From: Dokdonella sp.
Lineage (GTDB): Bacteria > Pseudomonadota > Gammaproteobacteria > Xanthomonadales > Rhodanobacteraceae
NCBI GenBank assembly: GCA_024707225.1
Contig: JANQAE010000001.1
Span: forward strand, 1,426,001 to 1,490,000
DNA length: 64,000 nt
Direction of reading: 5' to 3'
In this document: positions 33,059 to 41,884 of the stretch, one piece after another
Position numbering within the stretch: the first letter of the stretch is position 1
Layout: each line of letters opens with the position of its first letter
Position numbers and translations under genes: made by a program
Notes under the pieces: model-generated
The model's database searches: none
Seen by the model: only the letters and a program-made list of their open reading frames with translations
Told to the model about the DNA's origin: nothing

Positions 33059-33979
33059 TTAGCCTCGAACCGGACGGGAGGACGGCGGGTCGGCCGGCCG
33101 GATCGGCTCCGGTGGCGGCATCGACGGCAGCGTATTCAGGAACTCTTCCACATGACGCGTGAATCGATCGTTGCGATCGCCGACGACCATGTGCGTGGCG
33201 TCGGCCACCGCGACGTGACGCGCGTGCGGCACCAGCGCGAGGAACTCGCCGATCGTCTCGGCCGAGACGACGTCGCTGGCGCCACCGCTGACCAGCAGGG
33301 TCGGCACCCGGATCCGGCGTGCCGCCGCGAACAGGCGCGGCTGGTAGCGCTCGCCCTCGCCGGCGACCGGACCGAGCATGCGCGGATCCCAATGCCAGCG
33401 CAAACGGCCGTCGGCGCCGGGAATCAGCAGCTCACGCAGACGCGCGGGTGGGCGGCGTTCGCTGCGCTGCGGCAGATACGCGGCGATCGCCGCGGCCGCG
33501 GCGTCGAGGTCGGCGAAGCCGTCCGGATGCGCGTGCATGAAGGCGAGGATCCGTGCGACGCCCGCCGGCTCCCAGCGCGGCGTGATGTCGACCAGCACCA
33601 GCGCCGAGAACAGCGGCGCGCGCTCGCCTTCGATCAGCAGGCCGAGCAAGCCGCCCATCGAGGCGCCGACCAGGACCGGCGCCGCCGCGCAGCTGCGCGC
33701 GATCGCGGCCAGGTCGTCGGCGAACGCCTCGAGGTGGTATTCACCGGTGTCGGGCCGGCCGCTGCGGCCGTGGCCGCGCGCGTCGAACGTGATGCAGTGG
33801 CGGCCGCCGGCGGCGATCCGCGCCGCGCTGGCGCGCCAGGCCTGGCCGGTCTGGCCGAAGCCGTGCGCGAACAGTACCGGTGGCGCGGTCGGTGCGCCGT
33901 AGCGCTCTGCGGCCAGATGCACGCCATCGGCCGCGACGAACGCGCAGGCGGCCGGCTGGGGCAGTTCGGACAAGTCCAT
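33059..33979 (-). CDS. Alpha/beta-hydrolase
   Basis: 306 aa. Core features: oxyanion HGFGQTGQAWR, FDARGHGRSGRP, nucleophile elbow LVGASMGGLLG (Ser), an acidic position around SGGASDVVSAETI, and a late His in VADATHMVVGDRNDRF. The substrate cannot be told. It lies 16 nt upstream of the fadE start on the same strand boundary side but is transcribed separately or as the first gene of a hydrolase-fadE unit (minus strand, hydrolase then fadE). The ATG at 33979 is chosen over a TTG at 34015, which would overlap the palindromic operator. The divergent TetR gene is its likely regulator. Confidence 0.85.
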   Translation of the reverse strand: MDLSELPQPAACAFVAADGVHLAAERYGAPTAPPVLFAHGFGQTGQAWRASAARIAAGGRHCITFDARGHGRSGRPDTGEYHLEAFADDLAAIARSCAAAPVLVGASMGGLLGLLIEGERAPLFSALVLVDITPRWEPAGVARILAFMHAHPDGFADLDAAAAAIAAYLPQRSERRPPARLRELLIPGADGRLRWHWDPRMLGPVAGEGERYQPRLFAAARRIRVPTLLVSGGASDVVSAETIGEFLALVPHARHVAVADATHMVVGDRNDRFTRHVEEFLNTLPSMPPPEPIRPADPPSSRPVRG

Positions 33980-34028
33980 ACGCACAAGTATGGAACGGCG
34001 CGGGCCGCTTTTCAATACGCGCTCGTAT
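33976..34028. promoter_or_regulatory. Paired palindromes between hydrolase and TetR genes
   Basis: CCATAC-GCACAA-GTATGG (33976-33993) overlaps the hydrolase start codon, and ATACG-CGCT-CGTAT (34015-34028) lies upstream. Both share the GTAT/ATAC core. They are plausible sites for the divergent TetR repressor, which would control the hydrolase (and perhaps fadE) and itself. Confidence 0.5.
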
Positions 34029-34121
34029 GGTGCAATGCGGCAATCCGATCAACCGCTTGCGCCCCACCACCGGGCGCTCCGGCTCTAGGCGCGGGCGTCC
34101 GCCGTGGTGCACACTGCGCCG

Positions 34122-34718
34122 ATGTCAGTGCCTTCCGAAAAAGCCGTCGGCAGCGAAAACCGCAGCCGACTCTCCGCCGCCGACTGGGAGCGCGCCGCGC
34201 TCGACGCGATCGCCGAATACGGCCTGGCCGGCATCGCCGTCGAGCCGCTGGCGCGCCGCCTGGGCGTCACCAAGGGCAGCTTCTATTGGCATTTCCCGAC
34301 GCGCGAGGCGCTGCTGAAGGCCGCGCTGGAACGCTGGGAGCGCGAGGACGAGGAGGAAATCTTCGGCCCGCTGGTGCCGATCGCCGATCCGCGCGCTCGC
34401 TTACGCGAGCTGTTCGGTCGCATCGCGCACGAGCTGCCGTCGCACGTGATCTTCGCCGCGCTGCTCAAGGCACTCGATCACCCGCTGGTGCTGCCGGTGA
34501 TCGAGCGCGTCTCGCAGCGGCGCCTGGACTTCCTGACCGTGGCCTACCGCCAGGCCGGCCTCGACGAGGTCGCCGCCGCGCTGCGCGCACGGCTGGCCTA
34601 CACGGCCTATGCGGGCTTCCTGCAGCTGGCGCGCGCGGGCCTGCCGCGGATCAGCCACGAGGAATTCGAGCGCTATATGGAGCACGTCATGGAGACCCTG
34701 CTGCCGGCGCCGGACTGA
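34122..34718 (+). CDS. TetR-family transcriptional regulator
   Basis: 198 aa. N-terminal HTH with GIAVEPLARRLGVTKGSFYW and HFPTREALLKAALERWERED, the standard TetR signature. The C-terminal ligand-binding helices are not specific. Divergent from the alpha/beta-hydrolase and fadE, which suggests control of lipid or ester catabolism by an acyl-CoA-like ligand (inference). The ATG at 34122 is preferred; an in-frame GTG at 34104 adds six residues. Confidence 0.85.
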   Translation: MSVPSEKAVGSENRSRLSAADWERAALDAIAEYGLAGIAVEPLARRLGVTKGSFYWHFPTREALLKAALERWEREDEEEIFGPLVPIADPRARLRELFGRIAHELPSHVIFAALLKALDHPLVLPVIERVSQRRLDFLTVAYRQAGLDEVAAALRARLAYTAYAGFLQLARAGLPRISHEEFERYMEHVMETLLPAPD

Positions 34719-34755
34719 GCCGATCGCGGCGGTTTCGAGCCGTTTTTCCGCGCGC

Positions 34756-34783
34756 TTGCATTGCTTCGCTGCAACATCTTATT
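34756..34783 (+). promoter_or_regulatory. Candidate pckG promoter
   Basis: TTGCAT (34756-34761), a 16-nt spacer and TCTTAT (34778-34783), within an AT-richer patch that also holds inverted CATTGC and GCAATG elements (34759-34764, 34788-34793). The ATG lies about 85 nt downstream. Weak but the only promoter-like sequence there. Confidence 0.35.
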
Positions 34784-34867
34784 TCCTTGCAATGGCCTGG
34801 TGGCGCCGCTAACGTCGGTCGCACCTTTCTTATTGCCGAGTGCGCCGCGCGCGCGCCTGAGGAACGC

Positions 34868-36649
34868 ATGTCCAGCACGCTGGAAGCTCTGAACCGATGG
34901 GTCGACGACGTCGCACGCCTGACCCGCCCCGACACGATCCACTGGTGCGACGGCTCGGATGCCGAAAACCGGATGCTGACCGATCGGATGCTCGAGCGCG
35001 GCGATCTGCTGCCGCTCAATCCGCAGACCCATCCGGGCTGCCATCTGCACCGCTCGCACCCCTCCGACGTCGCGCGCGTCGAGCACCTGACCCTGGTCTG
35101 CACGCGCGAGCGCGAGGATGCCGGCCCGAACAACCACTGGATGGCGCCGGACGAGGCGCACGCGAAGATCGACGCCCTGTTCGACGGCTGCATGCAGGGC
35201 CGCACGCTCTATGTCGTGCCGTACTGCATGGGCCCGATCGACTCGCCGCTGTCGCGCTGCGGCGTGGAGATCACCGATTCACCCTACGTCGTCGCCAACA
35301 TGCGCCTGATGACGCGGATGGGCGCCGCGGCGCTGGCACGCATCGAGCGCGAGGGCCGCTTCGTCAAGGGCCTGCACTCGACCGGCGATCTGGATCCGGA
35401 GCGCCGCTTCATCATGCACTTCCCCGAGGAGCTGACGATCAAGTCGATCGGCTCGGGCTACGGCGGCAACGCGCTGCTCGGCAAGAAATGCCATGCGCTG
35501 CGCATCGCCTCGTGGCAGGCACGCGAGGAAGGCTGGCTGGCCGAACACATGCTGATCGTCGGCATCGAGAACCCGCAGGGCGAGCGCCATTACGTCGCCG
35601 CGGCGTTCCCGTCGGCCTGCGGCAAGACCAACCTGGCGATGCTGATCCCGCCGGAAGGCTATCGTCGCGACGGCTGGAAGGTCTGGACCATCGGCGACGA
35701 CATCTGCTGGATGACACCGGGCGCCGACGGGCGTCTATGGGCGATCAACCCCGAGGCCGGCTTCTTCGGCGTCGCGCCCGGCACCAGCAAGTCGACCAAT
35801 CCCAACGCGCTGGCGTCGATCCAGCGCGACACGATCTTCACCAACGTCGCGGTGACCGCCGACGGCCAGCCGTGGTGGGAGGGCCTGCCGGGCCAGCCGG
35901 CGACCGACTGGCAGGGCCGTCCGTACGATCCGGCCAACGGACCGGCCGCGCACCCGAACTCGCGCTTCACGGTCAGCGCGCGTCAGGCGCCGAGCTGGTC
36001 GCCGGAGGCCGAGGCCGCCCAGGGCGTGCCGATCTCGGCGATCGTCTTCGGCGGCCGCCGACCATCGCTGATCCCGCTGGTGTTCGAGGCGCACGACTGG
36101 GCGCACGGCGTACTGATCGGTGCGGCGATGGGTTCTGAGACGACCGCCGCGGCGACCGGCGCGGTCGGCGTGCTGCGCCGCGACTCGATGGCGATGAAGC
36201 CGTTCTGCGGCTACAACTACGGCGACTACTTCGCACACTGGCTGAGCTTCGACCGGCCCGGCGCGCAGCTGCCGAAGATCTTCCACGTCAACTGGTTCCG
36301 CAAGGGTGCCGACGGCCGTTTCCTGTGGCCGGGCTACGGCGACAACCTGCGCGTGCTGGAGTGGATTCTCGGCCGCTGCACCGGCCGCAGCGAGGCCAGC
36401 GACACGCCGATCGGCTACGTGCCGCGGCCGGGCGATCTGAACCTGGAAGGTCTGGACCTGTCGCGCTCGGCTCTGGCCGAACTGCTCGAGGTCGACGTCG
36501 CCGGCTGGCTGCCGGAGATCGAGGCGATCGGCGAGTATCTGGCCAGCTTCGGCGCGCGCACGCCGCCGCGCCTGGAAGCCGAACGCCGGCGCATCCTCGA
36601 GGCGCTCGCGGCCGCCGCGCCGCGCCCCGCGCGCGCAGCGGCCGGCTGA
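34868..36649 (+). CDS. pckG: Phosphoenolpyruvate carboxykinase (GTP)
   Basis: 593 aa, GTP-type. The kinase P-loop with the family's reactive Cys is AFPSACGKTNLAMLIP. Other signatures are IGDDICWMTPGADGR, NPEAGFFGVAPGTSKSTNPN, SGYGGNALLGKKCHALRIAS and FCGYNYGDYFAHWLSF. It interconverts oxaloacetate + GTP with PEP + CO2. With fadE and sdaA in the window it supports gluconeogenic growth. An ATG at 34868 in a purine-rich context (GAGGAACGC) starts right at the conserved N-terminus. Monocistronic. Confidence 0.96.
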   Translation: MSSTLEALNRWVDDVARLTRPDTIHWCDGSDAENRMLTDRMLERGDLLPLNPQTHPGCHLHRSHPSDVARVEHLTLVCTREREDAGPNNHWMAPDEAHAKIDALFDGCMQGRTLYVVPYCMGPIDSPLSRCGVEITDSPYVVANMRLMTRMGAAALARIEREGRFVKGLHSTGDLDPERRFIMHFPEELTIKSIGSGYGGNALLGKKCHALRIASWQAREEGWLAEHMLIVGIENPQGERHYVAAAFPSACGKTNLAMLIPPEGYRRDGWKVWTIGDDICWMTPGADGRLWAINPEAGFFGVAPGTSKSTNPNALASIQRDTIFTNVAVTADGQPWWEGLPGQPATDWQGRPYDPANGPAAHPNSRFTVSARQAPSWSPEAEAAQGVPISAIVFGGRRPSLIPLVFEAHDWAHGVLIGAAMGSETTAAATGAVGVLRRDSMAMKPFCGYNYGDYFAHWLSFDRPGAQLPKIFHVNWFRKGADGRFLWPGYGDNLRVLEWILGRCTGRSEASDTPIGYVPRPGDLNLEGLDLSRSALAELLEVDVAGWLPEIEAIGEYLASFGARTPPRLEAERRRILEALAAAAPRPARAAAG

Positions 36650-36897
36650 CGACCGGCGGACCGGGACACGGCATGCGGTCGGCACAGGCCGCGTCCTCGG
36701 CGAGATACCGGCCGCGATGACCAGGCACGGCATCGGCTAGGACGCCGGAGCCGCACGCCTCGCGGACCGGTACGACGGCGCCCCGGCGCGCCGCCCGCAG
36801 GCGGGAGGCCTGTCGCATGCAGCTCCGCTCGCCGAGCACAGGCCCTGTCGGCGAGCGATTAAACCCTTCGTGGCGCGGCGGCATCTCAAGCGCCATC

Positions 36898-37482
36898 ATG
36901 AGCACCGCCTGCCTCGCCATGCCCCTGCCGTCGATGGACGCTGCCCGGAACGAACCCGAGGACGCCGATCTGGTGCGCCGTTCCGCCGCCGGCGATACGC
37001 GGGCTTTCGAGACGCTGTATCGCCGCCATGCCGGACGCGTCCACGGCGCGGTCTGGCGTCTGTCCGGCATGAACGCCGCGCGCGCCGAGGAGCTGACCCA
37101 GGAAGCGTTCGTGCGCGCCTGGCAGAAGCTCGGCAGCTTCCGCTTCGAGAGCGCATTCACGACCTGGCTGCACCGCCTGGCCGTCAACGTCGCGCTGATG
37201 GAACTGCGCAGCCGCGACCCGGAGGACACGCACGAGGCCGACGTGCTCGAAGCGGCCGCCGAACCGGTCCGGCCGTTCTGCGCGGGCGAGCGCGGCGATC
37301 TGGAGCAGGCCGTCGCGCGCTTGCCGCCGCGTGCACGCGCGGTGCTGATCCTGCACGATATCGAAGGCTGGAAGCACGAGGAGATCGGCCGCGAACTGGG
37401 CATGGCGGTCGGCTCGTCGAAGGCACAACTGCACCGGGCGCGCGGCCTGCTGCGCCGCATGCTGGGAGAAGACCATGACTGA
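36898..37482 (+). CDS. RNA polymerase ECF sigma factor
   Basis: 194 aa from the ATG at 36898. Region 2 (AFETLYRRHAGRVHGAVWRL, then ELTQEAFVRAWQKLGSFRFE) and region 4 (LPPRARAVLILHDIEGWKHE, then EEIGRELGMAVGSSKAQLHR) are standard for the RpoE-like ECF class. The next gene is a membrane protein overlapping by 8 nt, as for a cognate anti-sigma. Alternative in-frame starts are 36919 and 36934; conserved sequence begins at about EDADLVRRSAAG. Confidence 0.9.
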   Translation: MSTACLAMPLPSMDAARNEPEDADLVRRSAAGDTRAFETLYRRHAGRVHGAVWRLSGMNAARAEELTQEAFVRAWQKLGSFRFESAFTTWLHRLAVNVALMELRSRDPEDTHEADVLEAAAEPVRPFCAGERGDLEQAVARLPPRARAVLILHDIEGWKHEEIGRELGMAVGSSKAQLHRARGLLRRMLGEDHD

Positions 37483-37930
37483 TTTCGAGATCCAGCGCCG
37501 TCTGCGCGATCTGCGCGGACCGGTCGAACCGTCGCGCGATCTGTGGCCCGGCATCGCCACGCGGCTGACCGCCGCGCCGGTGCCGGCCGTTGCGCCGCCG
37601 CGGCGCCGCCTGCCGCTGGCACTGGCCGCCGGCGTGACGCTGGCCGCGCTGGCCGGCGTGCTCGCGATCGCGCTGCAGCGCCAGCCGGTCGAGCGCCCGC
37701 TCGCCCGGACCGATCCGGCCGCCCTGCCCGGCGTCGGCCGCGTGCCGCTCGACCAGGTGCCCGGCGGCGATCCGCGCCTGGCCGGCGCGACACTGGTCAT
37801 CGACAGCGCCCAGGCCCAGCTCGAAGCGGCGATGGAACAGCAGCCCGAGGCCGTGTTCCTGGTCGGCCTGCTCAACCGGACCCATGCCCAGCGCATGAAA
37901 CTCGAACGCATCGGCGCCCAAGCCGGATGA
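37475..37930 (+). CDS. Putative anti-sigma factor (single-pass membrane protein)
   Basis: 151 aa. A cytoplasmic N-terminus (DFEIQRRLRDLRGPVEPSRD) contacts a membrane helix at about 46-66 (LPLALAAGVTLAALAGVLAI), followed by a periplasmic part ending EAVFLVGLLNRTHAQRMKLE. It lacks the zinc-binding HxxxCxxC signature, so assignment as anti-sigma rests on position (8-nt overlap with the ECF sigma gene), topology and size. The DUF4097 gene downstream is presumably in the same operon. Confidence 0.75.
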   Translation: MTDFEIQRRLRDLRGPVEPSRDLWPGIATRLTAAPVPAVAPPRRRLPLALAAGVTLAALAGVLAIALQRQPVERPLARTDPAALPGVGRVPLDQVPGGDPRLAGATLVIDSAQAQLEAAMEQQPEAVFLVGLLNRTHAQRMKLERIGAQAG

Positions 37931-37950
37931 GCCCCACGAGGATTCCATCG

Positions 37951-38868
37951 ATGAGAACCGCCGCTCTCGCCCTGTCGCTGACCGGTGCCGCCGTCCTGAC
38001 GGCGTCCGCCGGCCACGCCCACGCCGCCGCACGGCCGATCGACCAGACCGTCGCGGTCGACGCCGATGCGCGCATCGACGTATCCAACATCAAGGGCAGC
38101 GTCACCGTCGTGGTCTGGGACCGCGCCGAGGTCGCGATCTCCGGCACGCTCGGCGACGGCAGCAAGGGCCTGACCGTCGAAGGCGGCGGCTCGCATCTGA
38201 CCGTGCGTGTCGAACCGCCCGAGAAGTCCGGCTGGTTCAGCTGGGGTGCCGATTCGCGCATGGGCGAGACCACGCTGCGCCTGTCGGTGCCGCGCCGTGC
38301 GGAACTGGAGATCGAGGTCGTCAGCGCCAGCGTCGACGTCGACGGCACGGCCGGCCGCCGCCTCGGCGTGGAGAGCGTCAGCGGTGCGCTGCGCCTGGCC
38401 GGGCAGCCCGGCGAATGCGATCTGAGCAGCGTCAGCGGCCGCATCGAGGTCGGCGGCTGCCGGGATCGCCTCGACGTGGAATCGGTATCGGGCAACGTCC
38501 GCGTGCGCGACGCCGGCGGCGAGCTCGAGTTCGAGACCGTCTCGGGCGACATCGATGTCGAGACCACGCGCTACCGCAAGCTCAGCGCCGGCACCGTATC
38601 GGGCACGATCGCGATCCGCGGCGAGCTCGACCCGGACGGACGCGTCGAGATCGAGTCGATGAGCGGCGACGTCTCGCTGCAGATCGCCGCGGACGCCTCG
38701 GTCGATCTGCACGCCGAGACGTTCAGCGGCCGCATCCGCAGCGACTTCGGCACCGTCAGGAGCGAGGACCACGGCCCCGGCCGCAGCCTCGACACGAAGA
38801 TCGGCAGCGGCGGCGCGCGCGTGCGCATCGAGACCTTCAGCGGCGGCATCGGCATCACGCGGCGCTGA
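37951..38868 (+). CDS. Exported DUF4097-family beta-helix-like protein
   Basis: 305 aa. Signal peptide ALALSLTGAAVLTASAGHAH. The mature protein consists of repeats such as RLGVESVSGALRLAG, DLSSVSGRIEVGG, RLDVESVSGNVRVRD and EFETVSGDIDVE, the VSG/D ladder of DUF4097 (adhesin-like) proteins. These often sit in sigma/anti-sigma operons, and the function is unknown. The ATG at 37951 has GAGGA upstream; an ATG at 37927 overlapping the previous stop (ATGA) lacks a ribosome-binding site and would lengthen the signal peptide. The last nine codons lie in a recent 40-bp duplication. Confidence 0.8.
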   Translation: MRTAALALSLTGAAVLTASAGHAHAAARPIDQTVAVDADARIDVSNIKGSVTVVVWDRAEVAISGTLGDGSKGLTVEGGGSHLTVRVEPPEKSGWFSWGADSRMGETTLRLSVPRRAELEIEVVSASVDVDGTAGRRLGVESVSGALRLAGQPGECDLSSVSGRIEVGGCRDRLDVESVSGNVRVRDAGGELEFETVSGDIDVETTRYRKLSAGTVSGTIAIRGELDPDGRVEIESMSGDVSLQIAADASVDLHAETFSGRIRSDFGTVRSEDHGPGRSLDTKIGSGGARVRIETFSGGIGITRR

Positions 38869-38920
38869 ACCGGCGCGGTGCGGCGGCATCGGCATCACGC
38901 GGCGCTGAACCGGCGCGGTG
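38841..38920. repeat. Perfect 40-bp tandem duplication at the 3' end of the DUF4097 gene
   Basis: 38841-38880 and 38881-38920 are identical, and seven further bases (38921-38927) continue the match. Each copy contains the TGA stop; the second copy is therefore non-coding. The exact identity implies a recent slippage event or an assembly artefact. Confidence 0.97.
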
Positions 38921-38942
38921 CGGCGGCCGCGCCGCCCGCCCC

Positions 38943-38971
38943 CTGAAGAACCGCGGCGCCTCGCGTAGAAT
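38943..38971 (+). promoter_or_regulatory. Candidate prfC promoter
   Basis: CTGAAG (38943-38948), a 17-nt spacer and TAGAAT (38966-38971), 54 nt before the prfC ATG. The same TAGAAT/TATAAT-type -10 recurs at a similar distance before other genes in the window. Confidence 0.5.
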
Positions 38972-39025
38972 GCGCGCCCCCGGGCCGGCCGGACGACGGG
39001 CCGATCCCCTCTTCAGGGCGTAGCC

Positions 39026-40630
39026 ATGACCGATCACGTCAGCGAAATGCGCCGGCGGCGCACGTTCGCGATCATCTCCCATCCCGACGCGGGCAAGACC
39101 ACGCTGACCGAGAAGCTGCTGCTGTTCGGCGGCGCGATCCAGATGGCCGGCAGCGTCAAGTCGCGCAAGGCGGCGCGCCACGCGACCTCGGACTGGATGG
39201 CGCTCGAGAAGGAGCGCGGCATCTCGGTGACCAGCTCGGTCATGCAGTTTCCGTACGCCGAGCGCATCGTCAACCTGCTCGACACGCCCGGCCACGCCGA
39301 CTTCTCCGAAGACACCTACCGCGTGCTGACCGCGGTCGACTCGGCGCTGATGGTGATCGACTGCGCCAAGGGCGTGGAGGAGCGCACGATCAAGCTGATG
39401 GAGGTGTGCCGGCTGCGCGACACGCCGATCATGACCTTCATCAACAAGCTCGACCGCGAGGGCCGCTCGCCGATCGAGCTGCTCGACGAGGTCGAGTCGG
39501 TGCTCGGCATCCGCTGTGCGCCGGTGACCTGGCCGATCGGCATGGGCCAGCGCCTCAAGGGCGTCTACCACCTGCTGCTCGACGAGGTGCACATCTTCGA
39601 GCCGGGCCGCAACTTCACGCGGCAGGACTCGACGATCTTCCAGGGCCTGGACGCGCCGGGTCTGGCCGAGCGCCTCGGCGCCGAGGCCTATCGCGAGCTG
39701 CGCGACGAACTGGAGCTCGTGCTCGGCGCCTCGCATCCGTTCGACCTCCAAGCCTACCGCGCCGGCCAGCAGACGCCGGTGTTCTTCGGCTCGGCCGTCA
39801 ACAACTTCGGCGTGCAGCTACTGCTCGACTTCTTCGTCGAGCACGCGCCGCCGCCGCAGGCGCGCGCGACGACGACGCGCACCGTGAAGCCCGACGAGGC
39901 GAAACTGTCGGGCTTCGTGTTTAAGATCCAGGCCAACATGGATCCGCAGCATCGCGACCGCGTCGCCTTCATGCGGATCTGCTCGGGCACGTTCAGCGGC
40001 GGCATGAAGGCATTCCACACGCGCACCTGCAAGGACATGAAGCTCGCCAATGCGCTGACGTTCATGGCCTCGGACCGCGAGATCGTCGAGCAGGCGTTCG
40101 CCGGCGACGTGATCGGCATCCACAACCACGGCACGATCGCGATCGGCGATACGTTCACCGAGGGCGAGCCGCTCGCGTTCACCGGCATCCCGAACTTCGC
40201 GCCGGAGCTGTTCCGCCGCGCGCGGCTCAAGGATCCGCTCAAGATCAAGCAGCTGCAGAAGGGTCTGGCCCAGCTCTCGGAGGAAGGCGCGACGCAGTTC
40301 TTCCGGCCGCTGATGTCCAACGACCTGATCCTCGGCGCGGTCGGCGTGCTGCAGTTCGACGTGGTCGCCTACCGCCTGCGCGACGAGTACGGTGTCGAGT
40401 CCGGATTCGAGGCGGTCGGCGTCACGACCGCGCGCTGGATCCACTGCGACGATCCGAAGAAGCTCGAGGAGTTCCGCGAGCGCAACGCGATGAATCTGGC
40501 GCTCGACGCGGCCGGCGAGCTGGTCTATTTGGCACCCTCGCGCGTCAACCTGCAGTTGACGCAGGAGCGCTGGCCGAGCGTGCGCTTTGCGGCGACGCGC
40601 GAACACGCAGCCTCGGCGCCGGCGGTCTGA
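39026..40630 (+). CDS. prfC: Peptide chain release factor 3
   Basis: 534 aa. GTPase motifs [17 protein letters not shown] (G1), [15 protein letters not shown] (G2), [16 protein letters not shown] (G3) and [16 protein letters not shown] (G4); RF3-specific elements [17 protein letters not shown] and [22 protein letters not shown]3 recycles RF1/RF2 from the ribosome after termination. Full length. Confidence 0.96.
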   Translation: MTDHVSEMRRRRTFAIISHPDAGKTTLTEKLLLFGGAIQMAGSVKSRKAARHATSDWMALEKERGISVTSSVMQFPYAERIVNLLDTPGHADFSEDTYRVLTAVDSALMVIDCAKGVEERTIKLMEVCRLRDTPIMTFINKLDREGRSPIELLDEVESVLGIRCAPVTWPIGMGQRLKGVYHLLLDEVHIFEPGRNFTRQDSTIFQGLDAPGLAERLGAEAYRELRDELELVLGASHPFDLQAYRAGQQTPVFFGSAVNNFGVQLLLDFFVEHAPPPQARATTTRTVKPDEAKLSGFVFKIQANMDPQHRDRVAFMRICSGTFSGGMKAFHTRTCKDMKLANALTFMASDREIVEQAFAGDVIGIHNHGTIAIGDTFTEGEPLAFTGIPNFAPELFRRARLKDPLKIKQLQKGLAQLSEEGATQFFRPLMSNDLILGAVGVLQFDVVAYRLRDEYGVESGFEAVGVTTARWIHCDDPKKLEEFRERNAMNLALDAAGELVYLAPSRVNLQLTQERWPSVRFAATREHAASAPAV

Positions 40631-40634
40631 CGCG

Positions 40635-41884
40635 ATGAAGACCCCGCCCCGCCCCGCTCCCCGCAAGACGCCGCGCACGCGCACGGCGAATGCCGCACCG
40701 CCGATCGAGATCGATGCGCACCGCCTGCCGCCGCTCGGCATGCCGCCGGCGCGCTTCCTCGCCGACCACTGGCAGCAGCGGCCGCTGCTGATCCGCAATG
40801 CGTTCGCCGGCTTCCGGTGTCCGATCACGCCGGAAGACCTCGCCGGCCTGGCCTGCGAGGAGCTCGCTCTGTCGCGCCTGGTCATGCACGAGCGCCGCCG
40901 CGACCGCTGGACGCTGCGCAGCGGCCCGTTCGAGGAGACCGACTTCACGTCGCTGCCGGCAGCCGACTGGACGCTGCTGGTGCAGGACGTCGACAAATGG
41001 GACGCCGACGTCGCCGCGCTGCTGGGGCATTTCGATTTCCTGCCGAGCTGGCGCGTCGACGACGTCATGGTCAGCTATGCGGCCGACGGCGGCTCGGTCG
41101 GCGCACACGTCGACCAGTACGACGTATTCCTGCTGCAGGGCATCGGCTGCCGCCGCTGGCGGATCAGCACCGATCCGGCGGCCTCGCTCGCGTTCCGCGA
41201 CGATGCCGAGCTCAAGCTGCTGCAGCGTTTCGAGCCCACGCACGAATGGCTGCTCGAGCCGGGCGACATGCTCTATCTGCCGCCCGGCGTGCCGCACCAC
41301 GGCGTCGCCGAAGGGCCGTGCCTGACGCTGTCGATCGGCATGCGCGCGCCCTCGCGGGCCGAGCTGATCGTCGATCACGCCGAGTTCGTCGCCGAGCGCC
41401 TCGCCGAGGCGGACCGCTACGGCGATGCCGGCATGGCGCCGGCGCGCCGGCCCGGCGAGATCGATCCGGCGACGATCGAACGACTCGCCGCTCTGCTCGG
41501 CGGCGCCGCGACGAGCGGGCCCGATGGCATCGCCGCCTGGTTCGTCGGCTTCATCACGCGCTATCGCAGCGCGCAGTGGGTCGCGCGCGGCCGCGACCGC
41601 TCGACGACGCGGCGTTCGAGCGGCAGCTGGCGCGCGGCGATGCGCTGCTGCGCAACCCGTGGTCGCGCTGCGCCTGGGTCGCCGACGGCCGGCAGACCCT
41701 GTTGGGGGTCGCCGGCAGCACGCATCAATGCTCACGCACGCTGGCGCAGCGCCTGTGCGCGCAGGCCGAGCTGACCGCGGCCGAGGTTCAGGCGCTGGCG
41801 CCGGCCGATCGCGCGGTCGTGCTCGCGCTCGTCAACGCCGGCCATTACGCTCTGGTCGGACGCCGCACCCGGAGCCGCCGATGA
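40635..41884 (+). pseudogene. roxA: Cupin-4 / JmjC-type 2OG oxygenase, L16 arginine hydroxylase-like (RoxA/YcfD), frameshifted
   Basis: The first frame encodes the JmjC oxygenase core: PPARFLADHWQQRPLLIRNA, the iron ligands HVD in GSVGAHVDQYDVFLLQG and His in LPPGVPHHGVAEG, and the 2OG region SIGMRAPSRAEL. At about 41581-41595, in a GCGCGCGG run, the frame is lost. The C-terminal winged-helix part (PLDDAAFERQLARGDALLRN, WVADGRQTLLGVAGSTHQCS) continues in another frame to 41884. One base appears missing. The family hydroxylates an Arg of ribosomal protein L16; the prfC neighbour fits a translation role. ATGA overlap with the GNAT gene. Confidence 0.85.

Noticed and set aside
36886-38898. A 670-codon frame antisense to the sigma/anti-sigma/DUF4097 genes
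   Set aside because: Shadow of the sense genes; no domain and no start with a ribosome-binding site.
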